Assembly (NCBI GenBank): GCA_020630875.1
Contig: JAHDIH010000005.1
Span: 372,001-436,000, forward strand
Origin: Deltaproteobacteria bacterium
Lineage (GTDB): Bacteria > Myxococcota_A > Polyangia > Haliangiales > Haliangiaceae
Length of the DNA stretch: 64,000 nt
Reading direction: 5' to 3'
Part shown: piece after piece, positions 1-9,000 of the stretch
Numbering within the stretch: position 1 is the stretch's first letter
Layout: every line of letters starts with the position of its first letter
Made by a program: the position numbers and the translations under genes
The notes under the pieces: model-generated
The model's database searches: none
Told to the model about the DNA's origin: nothing
The model's input: only the letters and a program-made list of their open reading frames with translations

Positions 1-451
1 GTGTTTTGATTACGCTCTCCACATCCTCTCCAACGTAACCTGCCTCGGTCAGCGTGGTGGCGTCGGCTATCGCGAAGGGAACATCGAGTTTTTTGGCTAG
101 CGTTTGAGCGAGCAGTGTTTTACCACAGCCAGTGGGGCCGATTAAAAGGATGTTTCCTTTTTGAACTTCTACTTCTGAAGATTTGGCTCGAAGGCCCAAA
201 CGCTTGTAGTGATTGTACACCGCGACTGCCAGTGCTCTTTTCGCTCCACTTTGTCCTACGACGTAGCGATCAAGATCGATGGCAATTTCTTTGGGACTAG
301 GGTAACGCGGGCGCTCGGTGGTGTCTTCTCGGTCTAAAATTTCGTTACACAATGTGACGCATTCGTCGCAAATAAAGACTCGTGGTCCGGAAATCAACTT
401 ACGTATTTCATTGCGTTCTTTTGCGCAAAATGAGCAGCGAAACTCTTCCAT
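1..451 (-). CDS. clpX: ATP-dependent Clp protease ATP-binding subunit ClpX (partial, N-terminal 150 codons)
   Basis: Reading from the ATG at 451 down to the window edge gives the start of ClpX, the AAA+ unfoldase that feeds tagged substrates to ClpP in the cytoplasm. The N-terminal zinc-binding domain is seen as C6-C9 and C28-C31 (RCSFCAK and ICDECV), followed by the linker and the AAA+ start with DRYVVGQ and a Walker A GPTGCGKT at about residues 105-112. The conserved GYVGEDV lies at the edge of the window. The gene runs off the window, so its C-terminal half is not seen. A GAGG stretch touches the start codon, which is unusually close for a ribosome site; no other in-frame start exists upstream. 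clpP is not adjacent upstream, where a divergent regulator gene lies instead. Confidence 0.96.
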   Translation of the reverse strand, partial: MEEFRCSFCAKERNEIRKLISGPRVFICDECVTLCNEILDREDTTERPRYPSPKEIAIDLDRYVVGQSGAKRALAVAVYNHYKRLGLRAKSSEVEVQKGNILLIGPTGCGKTLLAQTLAKKLDVPFAIADATTLTEAGYVGEDVESVIKT

Positions 452-472
452 CCTCTTTATTGTGGCATACGA

Positions 473-500
473 GAACTAGTTGGGCAGCATTTGAACGCAA
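473..500 (-). promoter_or_regulatory. candidate clpX promoter
   Basis: On the minus strand TTGCGT (500-495) and TAGTTC (478-473) are separated by 16 bp. This is the same TTGC/TAGTT pattern found in front of tRNA-Thr and tRNA-Glu in this window. Transcription would start near 466, about 15 bases before the clpX ATG. Confidence 0.45.
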
Positions 501-557
501 TAACTTTATCATTTAGTCGGTTGACTCTTGTCGTTAAACCGCCGACATATAGTGTAC

Positions 558-1214
558 ATGCAGGTGTTAGTGCTCTCCCCATCAACAGATGATGAAGATG
601 GGGCAAAACAGCGTTTGAGGCGGCTTGGCTGCCAAGTGCTCGAAAGTACGTATCTCACCGTGGACTCTAATGCCCTGAAACAGGCTGATTTAGTAGTTCT
701 CGACGGTGGGCGGTTCCCGCTGCCGGCGTTAAACTGGTTGGCTCAACAGTCCAAAATTGACTTAGAAGCTCCTACCATTTTGTTTGTCTCGGATACTGTC
801 GTGTCCCGTCTTCCTGTGGATGGACCGTACGACGAACTAGTCGTTCTGCCCGCTAGCGACGCAGAGGTTTATTGCAGGCTGCGACGAATCGACTGGAAGC
901 ACGCAGCGTACATCTCGCCAGAAACCATCAAGTTTGGGCTCCTAACTATAGACCGAAGGGGACGCGTGGCATCGGTGGAGGGCCAACCTTGCCCTTTGAC
1001 TCCTCGTGAGTTTGATTTGCTTTGTTTCCTCGCGACAAGGCCAGGCCAAGTTTTCAATCGTGCTATGTTACTTGATGCTTTGTGGGACCATACCTATGAA
1101 GGTGGCGATAGAACGGTAGACGTTCACGTCCGGCGGTTGCGCGTCAAACTTCGTTCTGCCGGACATTACCTCGAGACGGTACGCGGAGTGGGGTACAAAA
1201 TTGTGGTTCCTTAA
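558..1214 (+). CDS. winged-helix DNA-binding response-regulator-like protein with degenerate receiver
   Basis: The 218-residue protein has an OmpR/PhoB-type winged helix at its C-terminus (from about residue 128), with PLTPREFDLLCFLATRPG, then DRTVDVHVRRLRVKL and a final RGVGYKI, all hallmarks of that family. The N-terminal half has receiver-like secondary structure and keeps an Asp in LVVLDGG, but it lacks the acidic pair after strand 1 and the conserved Lys (VVLPAS instead of a KP motif). It is therefore probably not a normal phospho-receiver. I chose the ATG at 558 because the protein then begins directly with the MQVLVLSP strand; TTG 528 and GTG 552 are upstream options. Its last codons overlap the convergent mgtE stop by 4 bp. 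No histidine kinase is adjacent, so it is an orphan regulator of unknown target. Confidence 0.85.
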   Translation: MQVLVLSPSTDDEDGAKQRLRRLGCQVLESTYLTVDSNALKQADLVVLDGGRFPLPALNWLAQQSKIDLEAPTILFVSDTVVSRLPVDGPYDELVVLPASDAEVYCRLRRIDWKHAAYISPETIKFGLLTIDRRGRVASVEGQPCPLTPREFDLLCFLATRPGQVFNRAMLLDALWDHTYEGGDRTVDVHVRRLRVKLRSAGHYLETVRGVGYKIVVP

Positions 1215-2578
1215 AGAAACAAACTCGCTATTTCGAAGTAGATGACAAGCCCTGCAACGTCCAATACCGACGCGATAAATGGGGTGGAAGAAACCGCCGG
1301 GTCAACCTTAAGTTTTTGCAGCAGGAATGGAATGCCGCTGCCCACAAGGGCTCCCACAACAACCACGACAAACACCGCTCCACCCATCACAAGCATCATT
1401 GCACCGCTACGAGTTGTTTCGGTTAACCCAATGCGGGCCACTCCTACGGCCGCCAACAGCAATCCTAAGATGGCGCCGACTGCGACCTCTCTAGCCAGCA
1501 CCTTTGTTGCGTCACTGGCGGTTGCTTTACCCAGAGCCATGGCTCGAATTACTAGCGTCGCGGATTGCGAGCCGGAATTTCCGCCTGACGAAATAATGAG
1601 CGGAAGAAACCAAACGACCATTGCAGGAAGCAGAGAAGCATCATGGTAGGACTCGAGAACGCTGGCAGTCGCAATTCCAGCGAGAAAGAGTGCTATTAGC
1701 CAAGGGGCGCGCGCTCGCACGAGCTCCCAGATCGAGGCATCCATGTACGGGGCTTCGAGTGGATCGATCGCTCCCATTTTTTGCGCATCTTCCGTGGCTT
1801 CTTCTTCAACCACATCCAGGACGTCATCTATCGTAATTATCCCAATAATCTTATGATTTTTATCGACTACCGGCAGCGAAAGTAAATCGTACTTAGCCAT
1901 AGTTTGAGCAGCAATTTCTTGATCTTGCGATGCTTCTACGGTGATTACGTACGGGTTCAAAATCGTATCAATACTGCGACCGGCTCTCGCCGTTACCAAA
2001 TCGCTAAGGGAGATAACCCCCAGTAAGGTTCCTTTCGGGTCTACCGCATACGCCTGGTATACGGTTTCCATTTCCTCTGCGTTATTTCTCACATGGTCAA
2101 TGGATTCGGAGATGCTCATGTCAGCTTGCAGCGCGACGAATGCCGTAGTCATGAGGCCACCACAAGAGTCTTCCTCGTAGGACAGAAGCTTTTTGATATC
2201 TCGAGCTTGGTCTGGTGCCGACTTGGTCATGTCCGCAAGAAGCTGCATGCGCAAGCGAGCGGGAAGAATCCCAAACATGTCTGCGGCGTCGTCCGGTGAC
2301 ATCGCTTCTGCAATCAATAGTGCGCGAGAGGTAGAGCGTTGCGCGATTGAGGAAAATAGATGGATTTGTTTTTCTTGTTTTACGTGTTCTAAAACAGCCG
2401 TAACGGTTTCCTCATTCAGTGCCCTGAGGAATGTTTTTGCTTCCGCAGTTTCTAGTTCGTTTACAATATCCGCCATGTCCGCGGGATGAAGTTCCTCCGC
2501 CAACTGAGCAATTTGCTCTGGATGGTGATTGAGTGCTTCTTTTACTGTGGGCAGTAGAAGCTGTGTCGTCGACGACAT
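1211..2578 (-). CDS. mgtE: magnesium transporter MgtE
   Basis: This 455-residue protein has the full MgtE layout. There is an N-terminal superhelical domain (HPADMADIVNEL), a tandem CBS pair (about residues 130-255, with GVISLSDLV and GIITIDDVLDVVEEEA), a connecting helix and five membrane spans near the C-terminus containing PLIISSGGNSGSQSATLVIR, the conserved pore segment. MgtE is a homodimeric Mg2+ channel of the inner membrane gated by Mg2+ binding to the N and CBS domains. Only 41 bp separate it from the lipoprotein gene upstream on the same strand. There is no room for an Mg2+ riboswitch directly in front, and none was seen. Confidence 0.96.
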   Translation of the reverse strand: MSSTTQLLLPTVKEALNHHPEQIAQLAEELHPADMADIVNELETAEAKTFLRALNEETVTAVLEHVKQEKQIHLFSSIAQRSTSRALLIAEAMSPDDAADMFGILPARLRMQLLADMTKSAPDQARDIKKLLSYEEDSCGGLMTTAFVALQADMSISESIDHVRNNAEEMETVYQAYAVDPKGTLLGVISLSDLVTARAGRSIDTILNPYVITVEASQDQEIAAQTMAKYDLLSLPVVDKNHKIIGIITIDDVLDVVEEEATEDAQKMGAIDPLEAPYMDASIWELVRARAPWLIALFLAGIATASVLESYHDASLLPAMVVWFLPLIISSGGNSGSQSATLVIRAMALGKATASDATKVLAREVAVGAILGLLLAAVGVARIGLTETTRSGAMMLVMGGAVFVVVVVGALVGSGIPFLLQKLKVDPAVSSTPFIASVLDVAGLVIYFEIASLFL

Positions 2579-2619
2579 ACCTACGCGTACCAGAGTTACG
2601 CGGGATAAGTCCAGTTTGT

Positions 2620-3447
2620 TTAGTCTTCGATGGTTGCTGCAGTTGCAGGCCGAATGTGGTCCACCAGTCTGATGGACACCTTACCAAACGGCGAGTCGAT
2701 TTGGATGAGCAAGGGCACTTGCGAAGCATCATCAGAGACATGCAGTGTCCAATTGCGCGGTTTCTTCTTTTTATTGACCGCGCCAGAGGCCGTCAACATA
2801 TGCGACGTTCCCGAGAAGGTTCTCACTTGCCGCCTTGTACCGTTGTGTTCAACGTAGCTTTTACCAGTCGCTTCAATTTTGGACTGCCAAAGTCGTCGCC
2901 CCGCGTGAGTATAGGCGACTTGGGTAGTTCCTTTTTCTGGACTCCAACACCTGATTACCGACATAAAGCCAAGGCTGTCGTAGGTTCGTGAGAGGTCGGG
3001 GTAGCGCTGATGGCGTCGACGCATTTTTCCCGTCATTCGCGAGCGGACGAGCAACCCATGTTTTTCATGCCTTTTTATTTGAACGTAAAATCTTTTTTTA
3101 CCGAACAGAAAGTCGCCATCAAGCAGTTCAATGTGGCCGGTTTCTTCATTGATACCGCTGGTCACATCATCTTTGACTACTTTGATGAGCTTCGCCGCCC
3201 CTTTGGACTCCATTGTAGAGTGGAATTTAGCGACTCTCACGCCATCGACAACGTCAAACCCCTTATTGGTCACCGTAGCTTCTGCTCCCGTGATTCCTGC
3301 TACGCTGATGGCGAAGGACATGTGCTCTCCTGGGACTAAACATACTTTCTCACCAAATGGGGTGTAGACTGGTTGCACCGGGGCCGTTTGATTCATTCCC
3401 TGACTCCCGCAAGCCGCCAAAATCGTAATCATTAATATTCCCCGCAT
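2620..3447 (-). CDS. DUF3108-like lipoprotein
   Basis: A 275-residue predicted lipoprotein. Its short signal MRGILMITILAACGSQ carries a lipobox LAAC. The mature part (GEHMSFAISVAGITGAEATV, then VDGVRVAKFHSTMESKG) resembles DUF3108 proteins, beta-rich periplasmic proteins of unknown role often found near envelope genes. The last third is beta-strand rich with a KKKKPRNW stretch. I set the start at ATG 3447, which gives a compact signal peptide; GTG 3471 would add eight residues and cannot be excluded. It lies 41 bp upstream of mgtE on the same strand and is probably cotranscribed with it. The family assignment is by pattern only. Confidence 0.75.
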   Translation of the reverse strand: MRGILMITILAACGSQGMNQTAPVQPVYTPFGEKVCLVPGEHMSFAISVAGITGAEATVTNKGFDVVDGVRVAKFHSTMESKGAAKLIKVVKDDVTSGINEETGHIELLDGDFLFGKKRFYVQIKRHEKHGLLVRSRMTGKMRRRHQRYPDLSRTYDSLGFMSVIRCWSPEKGTTQVAYTHAGRRLWQSKIEATGKSYVEHNGTRRQVRTFSGTSHMLTASGAVNKKKKPRNWTLHVSDDASQVPLLIQIDSPFGKVSIRLVDHIRPATAATIED

Positions 3448-3498
3448 AACCTTGAGACGACCTTGCAGCACCTAATATTCACTGTACCATAGGGCCAC

Positions 3499-4428
3499 GT
3501 GAAGAGTACGAAAGTAGGCATAACCATTGGGGATCCTGTGGGGATTGGTCCCGAAATTGTAGAAAAGTCACTGTGGTCTACTGCGGCTGATGATGTAGTT
3601 ATTTTCGGGCACAGCGAATGCTTGCCAAGGCTTGCGGGACGCTTTGATATCCGCTCGCCGGGAAGCGATATTTCTGGCATTGTCCATGGCCGACCGTGCA
3701 TGATTTCCGCGCAGGCACAGGCGGACTACTTGGCCGACGCGGTTGTTGCGGCTAAGCAAGGCGAGATTGCAGCGTTGGTAACGGCTCCTATCAGTAAAAC
3801 CCAAATCAAAAAAGCAGGCTTTGCATTTCCTGGTCACACGGAATATCTGGCAGATGCATTTTCAGTCGATGAGTTTGCGATGATGTTTTACTCGCCAAAG
3901 CTAATCGTTACTTTGGTGACGATTCATGAACCACTGGTCAAAGTAAGTGAGATTTTGACAAAGGAACTTGTAACGTCGGCGACTCTCTTGACCAATAGAT
4001 CGTTGGTCCATGATTTAGGTATCGCAAGTCCACGGATCGGGGTGGTTGGTTTGAATCCCCATGCCGGAGAGGGCGGCTTACTTGGAAGCGAAGAGATAAG
4101 CATTATTGCCCCAGCGGTTCGAGACTTAATACACGCCGGTTTGGAGGTCTCCGGCCCGCTGGTTCCCGACGCCGCGTTCAGACAGGCTGCAAGCGGCAGC
4201 TATGACGCGGTAATCGCGATGTACCACGACCAAGGCCTCATCCCTATGAAGTTGGTAGCATTCGAAGAGTCGGTGAACGTAACGCTGGGACTTCCTATTG
4301 TTCGGACGTCACCAGACCATGGTGTGGCTTACGATATCGCAGGAATGGACAAAGCGTCTCCACAAAGTTTTAAAGCCGCACTGACCGCAGCCCGCACGAT
4401 GTTAGAGCATCGCTTCAAGTCCCTCTGA
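3499..4428 (+). CDS. pdxA: 4-hydroxythreonine-4-phosphate dehydrogenase PdxA
   Basis: The 309-residue product matches PdxA, which oxidises 4-phosphohydroxy-L-threonine with NAD in the DXP-dependent route to pyridoxal 5'-phosphate. Landmarks are the N-terminal ITIGDPVGIGPEI, TAPISKTQI, the first metal-binding His in GHTEYLADAF, NPHAGEGGLLGSEE, and AMYHDQGLIPMK with the other metal ligand His. Length is close to that of characterised PdxA (about 330). Translation starts at GTG 3499. The 3' end overlaps the convergent Crp/Fnr gene by 27 bp. pdxJ is not in the window. Confidence 0.96.
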   Translation: MKSTKVGITIGDPVGIGPEIVEKSLWSTAADDVVIFGHSECLPRLAGRFDIRSPGSDISGIVHGRPCMISAQAQADYLADAVVAAKQGEIAALVTAPISKTQIKKAGFAFPGHTEYLADAFSVDEFAMMFYSPKLIVTLVTIHEPLVKVSEILTKELVTSATLLTNRSLVHDLGIASPRIGVVGLNPHAGEGGLLGSEEISIIAPAVRDLIHAGLEVSGPLVPDAAFRQAASGSYDAVIAMYHDQGLIPMKLVAFEESVNVTLGLPIVRTSPDHGVAYDIAGMDKASPQSFKAALTAARTMLEHRFKSL

Positions 4429-5091
4429 AGAGGCGATGATTATCTGTCGTCCGTCGTTGTCGATGAGGTTCTTTTTTTTGAACTGAGCCAAGGTAAGAGA
4501 TACCGTCTCTCTTGTGGCTCCGACTAAGTTAGCCAGTTCTTGATGCGTAATTTTTATTGCGATGCGGGTACCGCGAGCATCGTCCTGGCCATGAATGCTC
4601 GCTAAGTCTAATAGGCATTCCGCCAGCTTGTCGGGAACGTCGCGATAGATCAGGGTTTCCAGCTTGTGCCCAAAAACGTGGGTTCGGTTAGCTAGGTATT
4701 GAGCAACTAAAAAGGCGCATTGGCTGTTTTCTTTTAGAAAGCTCGAAAGTGCATTCGCCGGACAGGCTAGTAGAATCGATGCTGCAGAAGATTCGGCCAT
4801 TTCTTGCCGAGGGCCAAGCTCCGCAAGGGCACTTTCCCCAAAAAGGTCACCGGCCAAACGGTATCCCAAGGTTAGTGCTTTGCCATCGCGAGTGACACGC
4901 GATACTTTCACCCGGCCGCTACCAACAAAAAATAAACTGTCGCCACTGTCGCCCGGGAGGTAGACGACTTTGCGTGCTTTTAGCTCTAGATATTCAATAT
5001 CTAGCGCGAGGTTGGTGAGCTGAGCTTCTGTGGCATGTTGGAAGAACGGGATCCGCTGGAGATGCCACTGAATCTTCTTAATCGCCTCCAC
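4402..5091 (-). CDS. Crp/Fnr family transcriptional regulator
   Basis: This 229-residue protein has an N-terminal cyclic-nucleotide-binding-type beta roll (about residues 15-130, with PGDSGDSLFFVGSGRVKV and GDLFGESALAELG) and a C-terminal Crp-type winged helix (about 170-220, ITHQELANLVGATRETVSLTL). It lacks the N-terminal Cys cluster of FNR. The cAMP-contact region is only partly like CRP, so the ligand is unknown. It is encoded convergently to pdxA with a 27 bp overlap and has no obvious operon partner. Confidence 0.93.
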   Translation of the reverse strand: MEAIKKIQWHLQRIPFFQHATEAQLTNLALDIEYLELKARKVVYLPGDSGDSLFFVGSGRVKVSRVTRDGKALTLGYRLAGDLFGESALAELGPRQEMAESSAASILLACPANALSSFLKENSQCAFLVAQYLANRTHVFGHKLETLIYRDVPDKLAECLLDLASIHGQDDARGTRIAIKITHQELANLVGATRETVSLTLAQFKKKNLIDNDGRQIIIASSEGLEAML

Positions 5092-5139
5092 CGCATAAGT
5101 GTACCAAGGCTCGCATTACCCCACAAGAATGTTAGCTTG

Positions 5140-5841
5140 CTAACTCTTTTTTAGGAGCAAGAAGCAGCCAACTACTCCAGATATAAGGAGAAAAGCTACT
5201 AGAACTGGAGGCGGGGTGTATTGGTGGGCGACCAGTACGAAGGCGTTGTTAATGGCATGCATTGTCACGCATGGCCATAAACTTGCCGTGCGATGGCAGA
5301 CAGTAGCAAAGAATGACCCAAGGAAAAATGTGGCAACTCCCTGAGGGATGTTGCCGTGGATTGCAGCGAAGGCAATGGAGGAAAGAAAGATCGCTCCCCA
5401 GACAGGCATGTATTGTTTGAGTCCGCGAAAGAGTAACCCGCGAAACAGGAGCTCTTCCGCTAGTGCCGGAGCCAGTGCAAAACACACGAGCCTCTCGGGC
5501 ATGGACAGTGGAATATCAAAGACGGCCTGTTCGATGGCTTCTACCGACTCGAGCGCGTTGGGAATGAACGGGAGCAACCAATTTACAATCCAGGCAATCA
5601 ATATCCAGAGACCAAATCCAGCCAGCGCCGCCTGCGCTAGTTGTGCTGGAGTGGCGGGGGCTGTCAACTCTCTGAAAAGAGGCCCACGCAGCGACAAGAA
5701 TGCGATGACCCAAACAGAAACTACCGTCCAGAGTGCTAATGGGAGAGCACCCAACTCGTAGATGAGCCCCATGCCAGCAATCATCACCACTACGGCGACA
5801 ACGAAAGTGATTAGTAGTCTAGTGGAGTTTGACTCGTTCAA
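5140..5841 (-). CDS. CPBP (CAAX/Abi) family intramembrane metalloprotease
   Basis: A 233-residue multi-span membrane protein with the three CPBP motifs: EELLFRGLLFRGL (EExxxR), FAAIHGN (FxxxH) and HAINNAF (HxxxN), which together form the intramembrane metal site. Bacterial members include Rce1-like proteases and immunity proteins; the substrate here is unknown. I chose TTG 5841 because it is preceded by a good AAGGGA ribosome site and starts just before the first membrane span. The frame is open further upstream to a TTG at 5907, but that would lie deep inside the preceding gene. The start overlaps the end of the TraB/GumN lipoprotein gene by 23 bp, suggesting translational coupling. Confidence 0.88.
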   Translation of the reverse strand: MNESNSTRLLITFVVAVVVMIAGMGLIYELGALPLALWTVVSVWVIAFLSLRGPLFRELTAPATPAQLAQAALAGFGLWILIAWIVNWLLPFIPNALESVEAIEQAVFDIPLSMPERLVCFALAPALAEELLFRGLLFRGLKQYMPVWGAIFLSSIAFAAIHGNIPQGVATFFLGSFFATVCHRTASLWPCVTMHAINNAFVLVAHQYTPPPVLVAFLLISGVVGCFLLLKKS

Positions 5842-6670
5842 CCCGTATCCCTTTTTCCCGCAGCAGCGCGACAACGCTCCTCGGTCCAACAAGGTGACCG
5901 GCTCCAACCGCTACGAAAGCTCCCGCATTGAGTTTCTCTATTTTTGGAACCCAAGCCTTGTTTCTGTCGTCGAGAAGCTTTTTAAGCATGCCTTCATCCA
6001 TTGTCGGGGAGGTGCTCATGACGTTCCACATCTTGTCTTCTGAGCCTATTTTGTAAGCGGCAATAAGCTCATCGCTGTCTTTTTTGATTGCTGCTGGATC
6101 CGCTAGCAATTCTTTGAGCTCACTCGCGCCGTACAGAGACGAAAGAAGGTCAATTTGCGAGTTGGCACTTTCTAGGTAGCCAACCGCAACGCCGGATTGC
6201 TTGGCACTTCGTTCAAGGTGCTGGTCCATCGGCGGGGTGGTCGGTAGTTGCGAAACGATTAACTGCGTGTAGGCCACAAACGGCTTGAAGCCCTGCAAGG
6301 CTTCTAGGGGAACTTTGGTCAGGCTCTGATATTGCTGTTTTTCAGAGTCGGAGATAGCAGAAATCCACTCGGAAGTAGCGATCGTTTTCTTACGGTCAAC
6401 CTGGGAAAGATCCGCTTCCAATACAAGTTCGGTAGCACCTTTGAATATTTCGATCACTTTAGGTAATTCTTGCTCAACGTCCACGCCAATGTGAACGGTA
6501 CCAAAAAGGTGAATGTCACCTTGGGGTAACTTGGCAGTCCAGAGGAATGGACCTTCTTCCAGCGTTTTTACCGCTGGTGTGGGCATAGCGACCTCTGGAC
6601 TTTTGGTCCTTTGCGGGGCGCAAGCAGCGATCAGGGTGGCAAGGGTGAGCGTTATCCACTTAAAGTACAT
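5819..6670 (-). CDS. TraB/GumN family lipoprotein
   Basis: A 283-residue lipoprotein of the TraB/PrgY/GumN family. The signal MYFKWITLTLATLIAACAPQ ends in a lipobox LIAAC. The family signatures are GDIHLFGTVHIGVD near the N-terminus and FVAVGAGHLVGPRSVVALL near the C-terminus; the conserved His residues in both suggest a metal-dependent hydrolase fold, related to TIKI proteases. Substrate is unknown. I used ATG 6670, which starts the signal peptide; a TTG at 6703 is in frame but adds an unneeded leader. It forms a probable two-gene operon with the CPBP protease downstream. Confidence 0.86.
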   Translation of the reverse strand: MYFKWITLTLATLIAACAPQRTKSPEVAMPTPAVKTLEEGPFLWTAKLPQGDIHLFGTVHIGVDVEQELPKVIEIFKGATELVLEADLSQVDRKKTIATSEWISAISDSEKQQYQSLTKVPLEALQGFKPFVAYTQLIVSQLPTTPPMDQHLERSAKQSGVAVGYLESANSQIDLLSSLYGASELKELLADPAAIKKDSDELIAAYKIGSEDKMWNVMSTSPTMDEGMLKKLLDDRNKAWVPKIEKLNAGAFVAVGAGHLVGPRSVVALLREKGIRVERVKLH

Positions 6671-6770
6671 GGGACAAATTAGCGCGGCTGTAACCGTAGT
6701 CAACCCTTAGCTCAAAATTACTTACGACAAAGTTGCGATGGTGCCTGCAGACGGAGCTAGAACCTCTAGT

Positions 6771-8363
6771 TCACTCTGAAACCGAGGGGCCGATTTGGCT
6801 GTTTCCAGCGGTCGTGACAAAAACGCGATGTTTTCCAGTGGCAAGGGACTTGGGAAGCTCAACAAGCACCGAGTAGTTGCCGAGGTTGTCGCATTCCCCA
6901 TGGCCTACCAACACGGCATCAGCTCCGTCGGCCTCTTGGGCAAGGTACACGTCGACCCGCAGGCCAGTCTTTTTTTCAGTCGACGTCACGGAGCCTTTAA
7001 CGACAATGTCTTCCCCCCGGAAGGCTTCGCTGTCGACTGAGACGATTGTGATGGTGCTTTTCTTTTTCCCCACCGAATCTTTGGCTGTAATCTCGGGCAA
7101 CCCGACGTCGGCTCTCGGAGAGGTTGCTTGATTGCTTTGGTTGCTGTCGGTTCTGGAGACCATCTTGTCTTGTTTTTGTTTGTCGCTGAGGCCTGTGACG
7201 TTGGGGCCTTGTAAGTCTGAGTAAGACGAACTCCAGTTCTTGGGGCGTGGAAATGGATCGCTGCCGCGCGAACGGTACATTGCTTTGTTTTGGGCATCTT
7301 TGATGTCAAGTTGAGACGCCGCCCCTCCCAAATCGATTCTTCCCCAGTTGCTTGTGGGCATCCAGACTTCAACAAAAGCGTGCGCTTCGTTTTGAACGTA
7401 ACGAGTGGGGAGACCCAGATGACTTGCAAGAACAAAGAATGAGTAAGAGCGATGCCGACAAACTCCAGCTTGTTGGGAAAATAGATCAGAGAACAATGAT
7501 CCCCTTCGTTGCAACTGTTTCGCTGAGAAAGCCCGATGATACGCAACAAGCTTATCCAAACCATCTCTTAAGTCGCTACTCGCCGATAGGCCAAGAGTTG
7601 CAGCAGCAGCACTTGCTTCTTTTGAAAGGTTGGCGGGAAGTTTGGCGATGCTGTCGGCCGGCGCTTGTTTACTTGCAGTTGCAAAAGTATGACCGAAAGG
7701 TGGTCGGGGAGAAAAGTAGTCGGCGGCTCCATCTACCAACATTACCACTCGTTGAGCTCCAGGAACCGTTTTCTTTGGAGTTACGAAATAGTTGCCCGCA
7801 CGATCTTTAGTGAAGGTTAACCTAACTTTTGTCGCTGTTTCGTAAGAGCGGATTCGCATGCCTGGTGACACCGATGGTATTGGTGTCTTTCGTCCTTTTT
7901 TCATTTCAATGTCTAAAGTGGCCCAAAACAAGTCTCTGTCGTCGTCGTCTTGTCCGCCCACACCGATCTTTAACGTGGAGTCCAATCCTTTTTTCATTTC
8001 CCCGTCGGCGCCAATCTTGTCAAAAGCATCGTCTCGTTTAAATGGAGCGATCGATGGATTAAATACCGCGCGGTACGTCAGGGCTGGATCAACACCTGTT
8101 GAAGTGTCCATCGTCATGCTGTCGCTGCGTTGCGTGCGAGAAGAAGCATCTTTTCCCTCCAAAAGGTTTGGTTTTGGCAGGTAGTGTCCGTCGGTACGGA
8201 TGGCATCGGGGCTACTGTTTGCGCCGGGCTTGGGACCGACAGTGGAATTCTCACTCCCGAGTAGTAACGGGGAGGGCACATCGGTATGAAGTGGTTTGGC
8301 GGAAGCAAACGCTGTCAATAGGGTCAATATTGCTACGAACCTTGGCACAAGCCAGTCTAGCAT
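6771..8363 (-). CDS. exported transglutaminase-like domain protein
   Basis: A 530-residue protein with a Sec signal peptide (MLDWLVPRFVAILTLLTAFASA). A low-complexity Ser/Pro region follows, then a beta-rich part (about 90-215) and a transglutaminase-like core with the catalytic triad Cys302 (QQAGVCRHRSYSF), His328 (NEAHAFVEVW) and Asp344 (GRIDLGG). The C-terminal 110 residues resemble an Ig-like or Big-type beta sandwich (TITIVSVDSEAFRGEDIVVKG). Such proteins are thought to be periplasmic proteases or cross-linking enzymes. The gene stands alone, divergent from the 8407 lipoprotein gene with 43 bp between the starts. Confidence 0.85.
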   Translation of the reverse strand: MLDWLVPRFVAILTLLTAFASAKPLHTDVPSPLLLGSENSTVGPKPGANSSPDAIRTDGHYLPKPNLLEGKDASSRTQRSDSMTMDTSTGVDPALTYRAVFNPSIAPFKRDDAFDKIGADGEMKKGLDSTLKIGVGGQDDDDRDLFWATLDIEMKKGRKTPIPSVSPGMRIRSYETATKVRLTFTKDRAGNYFVTPKKTVPGAQRVVMLVDGAADYFSPRPPFGHTFATASKQAPADSIAKLPANLSKEASAAAATLGLSASSDLRDGLDKLVAYHRAFSAKQLQRRGSLFSDLFSQQAGVCRHRSYSFFVLASHLGLPTRYVQNEAHAFVEVWMPTSNWGRIDLGGAASQLDIKDAQNKAMYRSRGSDPFPRPKNWSSSYSDLQGPNVTGLSDKQKQDKMVSRTDSNQSNQATSPRADVGLPEITAKDSVGKKKSTITIVSVDSEAFRGEDIVVKGSVTSTEKKTGLRVDVYLAQEADGADAVLVGHGECDNLGNYSVLVELPKSLATGKHRVFVTTAGNSQIGPSVSE

Positions 8364-8406
8364 GGTGATAACGGCGCGCTAGTAACTTTATGGTAGTATC
8401 TGCCAG

Positions 8407-9000
8407 GTGAGGTTGGCACTGATCATTTTTTTCGTCGCTTGCGGTAGCAACGAGCCGGAATCTCGCACGGCAGAGTCTTCCCTTGAGCAAGGAGCCACAG
8501 CTGAAGTTACTCCGACTACGAACATTACGATCGGCGGAGGTTCTTTGAATTTGATTTCACGCGATTGCGATTCGGTTGCAAGTCACATGGCATCGCTGAT
8601 CGCTCCAGTTTCAGGCGTACCTCGGAAAGTAGTGTCGTCGGCGTTTTCAAAACTTTGCCGCGACTACGACTGGCCGGAAAAAGCGAGGATTTGCAAAAGA
8701 TCAGCGACGAGCCTTGCTGATCTTAGTCGTTGTCAGCTTCCTCCCACTCGCGGTATTTCTCCACGATGGAACGGCAGAAGCGTTGATTGCGACACGGTGG
8801 CTTCCTACGTCGTCGATGCGGTAGTTTGGAATCACTCTGGCGAACCTGTCGTGTCACAAAACTTGGTTGACGCAAAAGACGTAGAGAGAAGAAAACTAAT
8901 GCGGGAATGCTCAAACGGTTGGAGTGTCGAAAAAAAGAAGTGCCTTCTGTCAAGCGTGTCGCTTGATGTGATGAGCGTGTGCTTTCTATTAGAAGACTAA
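8407..9000 (+). CDS. small lipoprotein with internal duplication
   Basis: A 197-residue predicted lipoprotein starting at GTG 8407; MRLALIIFFVACGS carries the lipobox FVAC. No family is recognised. The mature protein contains two related units of about 75 residues. Each begins with a DCDxVAS motif (RDCDSVASHMASLI and VDCDTVASYVVDAVV), passes through a Cys-containing helix (SKLCRDYDW and MRECSNGW) and ends with a paired-Cys segment (ICKRSATSLADLSRC and KCLLSSVSLDVMSVC). Four conserved Cys per repeat suggest a disulphide-bonded helical domain in the periplasm. The stop codon overlaps the convergent gene by 4 bp. Confidence 0.8.
   Translation: MRLALIIFFVACGSNEPESRTAESSLEQGATAEVTPTTNITIGGGSLNLISRDCDSVASHMASLIAPVSGVPRKVVSSAFSKLCRDYDWPEKARICKRSATSLADLSRCQLPPTRGISPRWNGRSVDCDTVASYVVDAVVWNHSGEPVVSQNLVDAKDVERRKLMRECSNGWSVEKKKCLLSSVSLDVMSVCFLLED

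Noticed and set aside
521-553. TTGACT with TATAGT as a promoter of the winged-helix gene
   Set aside because: The spacing is 21 bp and the start would fall at the ATG, so support is too weak.
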